Source: Chryseobacterium indologenes
GTDB lineage: Bacteria; Bacteroidota; Bacteroidia; Flavobacteriales; Weeksellaceae
NCBI GenBank assembly: GCA_001013295.1
Contig: LAZY01000035.1
Location: 1-49,739, forward strand
Reading direction: 5' to 3'
Length of the DNA stretch: 49,739 nt
In this document: piece after piece, positions 43,868 through 49,739 of the stretch
Layout of the letters: each line of letters starts with the position of its first letter
Position numbering within the stretch: position 1 is the stretch's first letter
Position numbers and translations under genes: made by a program
The notes under the pieces: generated by a model
The model's database searches: none
What the model saw: the letters and a program-made list of their open reading frames with translations, nothing else
Told to the model about the DNA's origin: nothing

Positions 43868-44506
43868 CTATAGATTCTCATAGGTTTGTTCTACTAAAAA
43901 GGAGATGGCATTTTTGATCCTGCCACGCCCTTCGTCAGTATTCATATCCAATCCGCAAAATATACTTCCATTCATATTTGAAAACATGTTCAGATAATAC
44001 AACCCGGATACCATGATGGCCATAACTGCACGGAAATCCGGTGACCGCTCTTTAAAATGAGGTTCAAAAATGTTGTTAAAAATATATTCTCCGTTTTCTT
44101 CCTGCGTATCAATCAGCTTTCTTAATGACTTGCGGGGTTCGGATATACTCCATAGCAATAGCTTTTGGGCTTCTTTGTTGTCGTATACATAATCAAACTG
44201 TGACAATAACATTTCTTTGATAAAGCCAACTCCCCCATCATTAATGTTGGGAATTATCTTATCAATTTTATCGGTTGTCACTTTGATCCAGTAGTCCTGC
44301 GAACGGATATATTCATCGATCAGACCATCCATACCCCCAAAATAGGTATAGATCATTTTCTTGTCTACTCCTGCTGTTTTTGCTATATCATTCACTTTTA
44401 ATCCTGCATAACCTTTTGTTTTCAGAATTTTTCCAACCGCATCCAAAAATTTCTTTTTACTGCGTTCCTTATTTCGGATACTGCCTGCTGCTGCTTTTCT
44501 TTCCAT
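43868..44506 (-). CDS. TetR-family regulator, paralog 3
   Basis: The 212-aa protein starts MERKAAAGSIRNKERSKKKF and has the HTH GLKVNDIAKTAGVDKKMIYT with YFGGMDGLIDEYI. This copy has no extra upstream ATG, which fixes the start for all three paralogs. The effector-binding part contains AVMAIMVSGLYYLNMFSNMN, also present in the others with small changes. Operator unit D lies upstream (44554-44571). All three paralogs have near-identical recognition helices (VDKKMIYTYF), so they probably bind the same operator and regulate each other's units. Confidence 0.9.
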   Translation of the reverse strand: MERKAAAGSIRNKERSKKKFLDAVGKILKTKGYAGLKVNDIAKTAGVDKKMIYTYFGGMDGLIDEYIRSQDYWIKVTTDKIDKIIPNINDGGVGFIKEMLLSQFDYVYDNKEAQKLLLWSISEPRKSLRKLIDTQEENGEYIFNNIFEPHFKERSPDFRAVMAIMVSGLYYLNMFSNMNGSIFCGLDMNTDEGRGRIKNAISFLVEQTYENL

Positions 44507-44553
44507 GATTAAACATTCAATGATACAAGTTTAAGAAATTTTTTTATCATTTT

Positions 44554-44586
44554 AGACACTGCATAGTGTCTTAATTTGTATATTTG
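44554..44586 (+). promoter_or_regulatory. TetR operator and -7 box, unit D
   Basis: AGACACT-GCAT-AGTGTCT (44554-44571), then TATATTTG at 44579-44586. Half-sites are invariant across all four units while the centre differs (TATC, AAAT, TATC, GCAT). Confidence 0.8.
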
Positions 44587-44627
44587 CACAAACTAAACCA
44601 TTTTATATATACAAAACACGATCAAAA

Positions 44628-44960
44628 ATGAAAATTTAAAAACTGATTCTGATTGCATTATGATAAATTTTAGGACAAACAGCATTCAGGCACAAGGAAA
44701 TCAGATTCTTGTTCAAGAATAAAAAAAGTTAGTTCGCCAGAAACATGGCCGTTTTGCCATTTTCCACTTCCGAAGGCTTTTGAATGCTAACCTAAAAAAG
44801 AATGAATCAGTCAGAATTCCAAATTTCGGACAGGAACCCTATTATAAGGCAATTCTTCCGTAAGATGGTTCCCTCAGTTTAATGGTAAAACTGTAAGGTG
44901 ATTATTTGACACTATTGATGATGAATACTTGAAACAGCAAAAAACTGTGACAAAAAACAA
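44628..44960 (+). pseudogene. Remnant of a gene that may have been the TetR target
   Basis: After unit D's promoter an ATG at 44628 is followed by a signal-peptide-like but broken frame (MKI, stop, KLILIAL, two stops, ILGQTAF). Further pieces read SSPETWPFCHFPLPKAFEC and ESVRIPNFGQEPYYKAILP, in different frames or after stops. This looks like an eroded exported protein gene. In units A-C this stretch is absent and the leader joins directly to the terminator box. The family is not recognised. Confidence 0.35.
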
Positions 44961-44975
44961 TTTTGTATACCAATC

Positions 44976-45035
44976 ACTAAGGTAAAAACACTAAATGCAA
45001 ACAGCATCATTGGATTTCTAATGATGTTGTTTTAT
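44976..45035 (+). terminator. Terminator part of unit D
   Basis: CACTAAGGTAAAAACACTAA (44976-44995) is the same box as in A-C. A hairpin follows (CATCATTGG at 45006-45014 with CTAATGATG at 45019-45027), then T residues. It is separated from its promoter by about 390 bases, unlike in A-C. Confidence 0.65.
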
Positions 45036-45442
45036 TTTCCCACATCAGTTTCATGAGTATACTAACAATTTAAAGGATTTTATTTAGAAACTCCCTGAAA
45101 GCTAGTTTTTGCCTCCAGCCTAACTCTGCAGGTACACAGAAACAAGCTTTGTCTTTTCCTTTGAAACTTTTACCCTGTATTGAAATTATTTATGAAATAC
45201 TTTATGCCTGAAAAATAAATTAATCCCGTATATTTGAACTCAGATATAAAATTCAGATACATAATATAAAAATCATGCACACTATTGACTTGATAATCTA
45301 TCCATTTCAATGTATACATATTCTTCAATATTCTGTATTATAACAGTTGAATGATACCACATAATTAAATTATGGGAATAATCTATCAAAATGAGCTGTG
45401 ATTTGATATAATTAAACCTATATTTACCAAAATTTTAAATTA
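45036..45442. other. Intergenic region, nothing recognised
   Basis: This 407-bp AT-rich stretch has no supported gene, no clear hairpin and no repeat related to the TetR units. A near-consensus -7 box (TATATTTA, about 45419-45426) lies just before the next gene. Confidence 0.5.
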
Positions 45443-45802
45443 ATGAACTATAAGCTTGAGCTCAATACTCAGGAGCCTAATTCTAAAATTGTTTTTAATA
45501 ACATCATATTCGATTCATTTAAGATCAATATCATTGAAAGGTACATTGGATCAATGAAGGCCCGTCCTGTACTATGTGAGGTTTTATTTAAGGTAAGAAC
45601 TTTAGATAATGTACTGATTCAAAGAAGGGATGGTAATATGAGAGTAAAAGTAAAAGGCGATCAGTTTGATACCTATCAGGAGTTATCTAGAAAGCTGGGT
45701 TCTTATGAATATAAAAACAAACTGATCAACAGAAAAGAAGCTGATCAGGACTATGTTCACTTTATTCTGAGTCTGGTTATTTCCAATTATGATCTTAATT
45801 AA
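45443..45802 (+). CDS. Small protein of unknown function, 119 aa
   Basis: The protein starts MNYKLELNTQEPNSKIVFNN and has a mix of charged and hydrophobic residues with no signal or membrane segment. The part YIGSMKARPVLCEVLFKVRT and GNMRVKVKGDQFDTYQELSR suggest a small alpha/beta fold. No family is recognised. It has a good start and a promoter-like box about 20 bp upstream. It is alone, with no operon partner. Function unknown. Confidence 0.55.
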   Translation: MNYKLELNTQEPNSKIVFNNIIFDSFKINIIERYIGSMKARPVLCEVLFKVRTLDNVLIQRRDGNMRVKVKGDQFDTYQELSRKLGSYEYKNKLINRKEADQDYVHFILSLVISNYDLN

Positions 45803-45814
45803 TCTGTTTTTCCC

Positions 45815-45832
45815 GTATTGAATTTTCAATAC
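45815..45832. terminator. Short palindrome after the 119-aa gene
   Basis: GTATTGAA-TT-TTCAATAC is an 8-bp perfect dyad 13 bp after the stop codon. There is no strong T run, so it is only a weak terminator candidate. Confidence 0.35.
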
Positions 45833-46227
45833 ACCATTGTTATACCCGCTGTATTTAAGCTATCCAATGATCAGCTTCAGCAAAAACCGGTATTTCAGGA
45901 TCAGCAGACCTCACCCTCCATCGTGTAATACATTTCTAAGATAGAACAATTTATGCTATCTGGATATTAAAGCATACCTCTTGATCTCTCATTATTAATG
46001 GGAGATCATTGTTAATAACAGAACTGGCTTCTACAGTCTCTGCACTATCTATTTTTCAAATATTAATTATTTATAAAAACCACCTTTTCAGATTTGATAA
46101 AAAATTTCTGAAAGCATTGCCATTGGTGCGTATTCTCTAAAGGACAAATACTGTAATCAAATGTTTTTTAAATAATTTTGATTATTTTCGTTGCCAAAAC
46201 AATAACCAAAACTTTATACTACTATAC
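45833..46227. other. Intergenic region before the T9SS protein gene
   Basis: About 395 bp. It has one hairpin (GATCTCTCATT at 45983-45993 with AATGGGAGATC at 45997-46007, one G-T pair) and a perfect -7 box TAATTTTG at 46173-46180 that drives the next gene. Nothing else was recognised. Confidence 0.5.
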
Positions 46228-47856
46228 ATGAGAAGAATTTTTCTTACGGCCATTCTTATTTTCGCTGGTAAAATATTGAATGCTCAACAGGCCCCGGCTA
46301 TTGAATGGGCGGTCTGCCTTGGCGGCTCAGGAACCGAATCTGCAGCCACCAATGTAAAAAATGCAGGACTATTTGGGTTACAGGTTCTGCGTACTCCTGA
46401 TGGCGGATATGTAGTCGCTGGAAAAACGAATGCAAACAGCGGATATGTGACCGGCGTACATGGTAACAATCCTGACATGTGGGTTATAAAAACAGACCAA
46501 ACCGGAAATTTTCAATGGCAAAAAGCATTAGGAGGAAGCGGTTTTGAGGAAGCAGCTGCAATTACACTCACCAATGACGGCGGTTACCTTATGGCAGGAA
46601 GCTCTATGATAGATAATGGTGATGTACTTGATTATTTTGGAGGTGGAAGCGACTTATGGATAGCCAAAATAGATGCTTCAGGAAATAAAATGTGGACTAA
46701 AAATATGGGGTCTACAGGCACTGAAGCGGCATATTCGGTTCAGCAGACCTCAGATGGAGGATTCATTATTGCGGGAGCTTCCAATGGCAATGATATTGAT
46801 GTGACAGGTCATCATGGAATCTGGACAACCTATGATATGTGGATCATCAAAACCAACTCAACGGGAGATATAGAATGGCAAAAAAGTTTGGGTGGAGCAG
46901 GTGATGATGTTGGGTATTCGATTCAACAGACCTCAGATGGCGGCTATATCGTTGCAGGCTATTCTGACTCTGCGAACGGCGATGTCACAGGTAATCATTC
47001 TTACTGGGATACCAATGACTGGGCCTATAAGCCATCAAGAGATGCCTGGGTTGTAAAATTAAATTCAATCGGGAGCATTCAATGGCAAAAGAGTCTGGGC
47101 GGCAGTGGTGAAGATTCAGCCAGCTCTATTCAACAGACCTCAGACGGCGGCTATATTCTTGCAGGTTATTCCAGTTCTGTGGACGGCCATGTTACAGGCA
47201 ACCACGGAAGTCATGATTTCTGGATTGCCAAAATGGACGCCAACGGATCATTGATCTGGCAGAAAAGTCTTGGAGGCAGCAAAACCGATAAAGCCTACTC
47301 TATCAAACAAACTCCGGACGGAGGCTATGTAGCTGCAGGGTATTCATTTTCTATTGATGGAGATGTTGTTGGCCATCATGGAAATGACACCGGCACAGAT
47401 TATTGGGTAGTAAGATTAAATGCTACCGGTGATTTACAATGGAATAAATCTTTAGGGGGTACTTTTGGTGAGGCCGCTTTCTCTTTAGACCTCACATCAG
47501 ATGGAGGATATGTGATCGCTGGCTATACCAATTCGAGAGACGGTGATGTAGTGGGGCTTCATCAGAATGTTGATGCCACAGATTTTTGGCTCGTGAAATT
47601 GGGCTCAGGCACTTTAAGCACTCTGGAAAATAAATATTCAACTGACATTTCAATTTACCCCAACCCAACAAAGAATACTGTAACCTTCTCTGAAAACCTG
47701 AATCATATTGAGGTTTCAACATTGGAAGGAAGAGTTGTACTGACCAAGCCAAGTGGTAATCAGGTAGATCTGCATCTATTACCAGCCTCTGCTTATATCT
47801 TAAAAGGTGTAAAGAAAGACGGAAGTACTTTTACGAAGAAAATCATAAAACAATAG
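46228..47856 (+). CDS. Secreted repeat protein with T9SS type A sorting domain
   Basis: The 542-aa protein has a signal peptide (MRRIFLTAILIFAGKILNAQ) and about seven repeats of roughly 55-60 aa. Each repeat has the pattern QQTSDGGYIVAGYS, a D-V-TGNH loop, D-x-W-V-V-KL and W-QKSLGGSG. The last about 75 residues form a type A sorting domain (ISIYPNPTKNTVTFSENLNH, then VSTLEGRVVLTKPSGNQVDL and YILKGVKKDGSTFTKKIIKQ), which directs export by the type IX system and cell-surface attachment. The repeats probably form a beta-propeller or solenoid. Function unknown. The terminator at 47879 ends the gene. Confidence 0.88.
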   Translation: MRRIFLTAILIFAGKILNAQQAPAIEWAVCLGGSGTESAATNVKNAGLFGLQVLRTPDGGYVVAGKTNANSGYVTGVHGNNPDMWVIKTDQTGNFQWQKALGGSGFEEAAAITLTNDGGYLMAGSSMIDNGDVLDYFGGGSDLWIAKIDASGNKMWTKNMGSTGTEAAYSVQQTSDGGFIIAGASNGNDIDVTGHHGIWTTYDMWIIKTNSTGDIEWQKSLGGAGDDVGYSIQQTSDGGYIVAGYSDSANGDVTGNHSYWDTNDWAYKPSRDAWVVKLNSIGSIQWQKSLGGSGEDSASSIQQTSDGGYILAGYSSSVDGHVTGNHGSHDFWIAKMDANGSLIWQKSLGGSKTDKAYSIKQTPDGGYVAAGYSFSIDGDVVGHHGNDTGTDYWVVRLNATGDLQWNKSLGGTFGEAAFSLDLTSDGGYVIAGYTNSRDGDVVGLHQNVDATDFWLVKLGSGTLSTLENKYSTDISIYPNPTKNTVTFSENLNHIEVSTLEGRVVLTKPSGNQVDLHLLPASAYILKGVKKDGSTFTKKIIKQ

Positions 47857-47878
47857 TTTACCTTTACAGTACTATTCT

Positions 47879-47917
47879 AAATATCAATCTCCGGCTTTCA
47901 GCCGGAGATTGATATTT
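47879..47917. terminator. Strong two-way terminator
   Basis: AAATATCAATCTCCGGC (47879-47895) pairs over 17 bp with 47901-47917 around a 5-base loop. It lies between two convergent genes (plus-strand T9SS protein and minus-strand TlpA-like protein) and can end both. Confidence 0.85.
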
Positions 47918-47937
47918 ATAGATCAAAAGATATACGT

Positions 47938-48435
47938 TTAATTTCCCAATTTATCCAGAATCAGCTGCATCTTTTCTTCTGTCACTATTCCAATGACTTC
48001 TTTTACTTTACCATCTTTCCCAATAATAAGGGACATTGGAAATCTCTGTACGGTTAAATATTCTTTCAGTTCCTTTCCCGCATTGGTAATCTGCTCAAAA
48101 TAATAAGGATGTTTCAGGATAAATGCCTGTACTCTTTGTGCATCATCATAGGTAATCCCTATGAAATTGGAATAAGGTAAAGATTGTTGCAGTTTATCTA
48201 AAACCGGGAGCTCCTCGATACATGGTACGCATGTGGAAGACCAAAAATTAATAAGACTTGTTTTCCCTTCTAAATAACTGACAGGATATGGTTTTCCATT
48301 CTGATCCTTAAAATGTTCAATCGGAAAATGAGTATCAAGCTTCGATTTCATATCAGGGAATGTACTTACCATATTTTCTTGAGCTGATATAGAAACTGCG
48401 CTGATCATCAGAATACATACAGTTAGTTTCCTCAT
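47938..48435 (-). CDS. TlpA-like thioredoxin, exported
   Basis: The 165-aa protein has a signal peptide (MRKLTVCILMISAVSISAQE, start ATG 48435) and a thioredoxin fold with active site WSSTCVPCIEELPVL (CxxC = CVPC). The cis-proline loop is FPMSLIIGKDGKV. TlpA-type proteins reduce or exchange disulfides in the periplasm, often during cytochrome maturation. The frame extends upstream to 48474 (MQQKQLVYKTKNI), but the signal peptide favours 48435. It is 53 bp downstream of the polysaccharide-lyase-like gene and may be cotranscribed. Confidence 0.85.
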   Translation of the reverse strand: MRKLTVCILMISAVSISAQENMVSTFPDMKSKLDTHFPIEHFKDQNGKPYPVSYLEGKTSLINFWSSTCVPCIEELPVLDKLQQSLPYSNFIGITYDDAQRVQAFILKHPYYFEQITNAGKELKEYLTVQRFPMSLIIGKDGKVKEVIGIVTEEKMQLILDKLGN

Positions 48436-48488
48436 GATATTCTTTGTTTTATATACCAATTGCTTTTGTTGCACAGTCTGTAACTTTA

Positions 48489-49367
48489 TTATTTATGCAA
48501 TTTGTGATGATGTGCATATACTATTTCTCCATTTGTAATTTCAAGGGAAGGAGCCGGTCCTCCCAAATAGATCACCTTTATATCATCATGATAAGCGACA
48601 CGGGTCATATCAGGAGGCGTTACATATATTCCCCATTTTATATATCCATGCTGTCCTCCAAGCCCGTCACCGGGATACGTCCGGTAGTTTGTTTTTTCAT
48701 CCACCAAAGCATAGCTTCCCTGACCCGGCAGTTTCATATAGGTTTTCATATATCCGGTATTCGTATCCGTCCATTTTACATCAATCCTGAAATGAATCCA
48801 TTGGTTTACATAAGTTCTTATATCCGGGATAATATCTGCTGGTGGAACATTGTTCTCTACGGCAAACCTCAACCGCATTGCATTTCGCTGTGTTCTGACC
48901 TGAAGGGGAACTCCTGCCCCACCGGAAACCTTTAACTGAAAAATATTAGTTTCATTAGTAGGATCTCCGGCTTTCCAGGGGATCCAGTCTTTCAAAAGGA
49001 CACTGAATTCGTAGCGGCGTTCATCACCCGGTAAAAACCGAGCTGCTTTGAAACGGTCTGCATCACTCTCGCTTCTCCAGTTCTCATTGGAATAGTATCC
49101 CTGATCTCCGTAAACTACTTTATGGGCAACAGCATAATTTCCCATAGCTCCGGGTTGTACCATATAAACCGCATCTGAAGCAGTCGCATTGGTAGGATTT
49201 ACTCCTGTGATACCGGAGTTGAGTGTTCCATTTTCATAATTAATATTCAGCATCACATCTCCCGAAGATTGTGCATAAACATTGGCAGACAAGACTGTTA
49301 AAAAAACCAGTCGTGTACATTTGCTTCTTATCGGGAAAAATCGGGATTGAATTATTGGTTTGAACAT
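48489..49367 (-). CDS. Polysaccharide lyase-like exported protein (heparin-lyase type fold)
   Basis: The 292-aa protein starts MFKPIIQSRFFPIRSKCTRL then VFLTVLSANVYAQ, a long N-region signal peptide. The mature part resembles the PF14099-type polysaccharide lyases, a concanavalin-like jelly roll: ARFLPGDERRYEFSVLLKDW, then IFQLKVSGGAGVPLQVRTQR, NQWIHFRIDVKWTDTNTGYM and YIKWGIYVTPPDMTRVAYHD. The substrate is probably a uronic-acid polysaccharide, but catalytic residues cannot be named here. It is followed by the TlpA-like gene. No sorting domain is visible. Confidence 0.75.
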   Translation of the reverse strand: MFKPIIQSRFFPIRSKCTRLVFLTVLSANVYAQSSGDVMLNINYENGTLNSGITGVNPTNATASDAVYMVQPGAMGNYAVAHKVVYGDQGYYSNENWRSESDADRFKAARFLPGDERRYEFSVLLKDWIPWKAGDPTNETNIFQLKVSGGAGVPLQVRTQRNAMRLRFAVENNVPPADIIPDIRTYVNQWIHFRIDVKWTDTNTGYMKTYMKLPGQGSYALVDEKTNYRTYPGDGLGGQHGYIKWGIYVTPPDMTRVAYHDDIKVIYLGGPAPSLEITNGEIVYAHHHKLHK

Positions 49368-49696
49368 TATTATTGGTTTAATATATAGAGTAAAGAGGTG
49401 TTTTAATCATTGGATTATTTCTATCAAATTTAATCTAATTTATGTTTAACTGGAAGTTTTTTATTTTAGGGCATCAACAAAAACCATCATCCCCCACACC
49501 TTTAAAATATTTAATTCCAAAAATTACAACTTAATAATTTCACGTCAATTCTGATTCATTTTTTACTGATACTGAGTCGTAGTTTTACTACAATTTTAAA
49601 AATTTATCTTCATTTATGTGAAGTGTAAAATATATTCTGATTCTCCGCAAACACACCTAATATTTTTAGTATATTAGCGCTCAAAAAGCAGGGATT
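49368..49696. other. Intergenic region before the IS1595-type transposase
   Basis: A 329-bp AT-rich stretch. No gene, clear promoter or strong hairpin is seen. It should contain one end of the insertion sequence, but the terminal repeat cannot be fixed without the other end. Confidence 0.45.
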
Positions 49697-49739
49697 ATGA
49701 ACATATTCAGTTTTACGGCTCATTTCGGTTCGGAGGAAG
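49697..49739 (+). CDS. IS1595-family transposase, N-terminal fragment cut by the window edge
   Basis: The frame from ATG 49697 reads MNIFSFTAHFGSEE to the window edge. This N-terminus is typical of IS1595-type transposases, where it is followed by a zinc-finger motif and the DDE core outside this window. Only 14 residues are visible. The assignment depends on memory of this short motif. Confidence 0.65.
   Translation, partial: MNIFSFTAHFGSEE

Noticed and set aside
41698..44506. The TetR genes as possible regulators of the redox operon
   Set aside because: The operon's dyad (ATTACGTA) differs from the AGACACT half-sites beside every TetR gene, and a terminator separates the two regions, so no link can be claimed.
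48444..48935. 163-aa plus-strand frame
   Set aside because: It is antisense to the polysaccharide-lyase-like gene and has no motif of its own.
1..49739. tRNA or rRNA genes
   Set aside because: No cloverleaf with a CCA-type end or rRNA-like stretch was noticed on either strand by eye; a covariance search was not possible.

Overview
The window looks like a chromosomal segment of a Flavobacteriia bacterium close to Chryseobacterium (Weeksellaceae). The basis is low GC, many -7 promoter boxes of the Bacteroidota form TAnnTTTG, a T9SS type A sorting domain, a type II-C CRISPR system with a large Cas9, and DUF4280/LysM secretion-associated genes. No tRNA or rRNA gene was seen. Fragments of insertion sequences sit at both edges: the start of an IS3-type element on the left and the first codons of an IS1595-type transposase on the right.

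Layout. (1) 1-8519: a complete type II-C CRISPR-Cas locus. It has 33 intact 47-bp repeats plus one degenerate repeat, then cas2, cas1 and cas9 on the minus strand, and a divergent tracrRNA upstream of cas9. Two spacers (1564-1593 and 2487-2516) differ at only two bases, and both changes are synonymous third-codon positions in one reading frame. (2) 8560-12110: housekeeping-type genes (Tex, a HAD phosphatase, an RDD membrane protein). (3) 12179-17306: a four-gene minus-strand cassette that reads as an effector/immunity module of a contractile injection system: LysM protein, DUF4280 PAAR-like protein, a large protein with transglycosylase-like and M23 domains, and a lipoprotein. (4) 17754-25465: a beta-helix protein, an M28 peptidase, exported proteins of unknown function, a 58-aa histone H1-like protein and a gluzincin peptidase. 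(5) 25554-34462: regulators and transport (MocR, acetyltransferase-like, AraC, MFS, lactonase, MarR plus universal stress protein, Crp/Fnr), with a gene-poor, repeat-rich stretch at 30225-31171. (6) 34657-35640: an AT-rich orphan with GIY-YIG-like motifs. (7) 35945-41644: an unusual redox operon made of a 39-codon ORF, an FAD-SLDH-type small subunit, a GMC oxidoreductase with a cysteine cluster, a VioB-type ferritin-like protein and a lipocalin-like protein. (8) 41698-45035: three paralogous TetR genes interleaved with four copies of one operator/promoter/terminator unit. (9) 45443-49367: a small unknown protein, a T9SS-sorted repeat protein, a TlpA-like thioredoxin and a polysaccharide-lyase-like protein.

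The two best candidates for undescribed biology are the TetR/operator/short-transcript array (41.7-45.0 kb) and the redox operon with its tiny leading ORF (35.9-41.6 kb). The twin CRISPR spacers are the most direct observation. All functions are read from sequence motifs and context; no database search was run.
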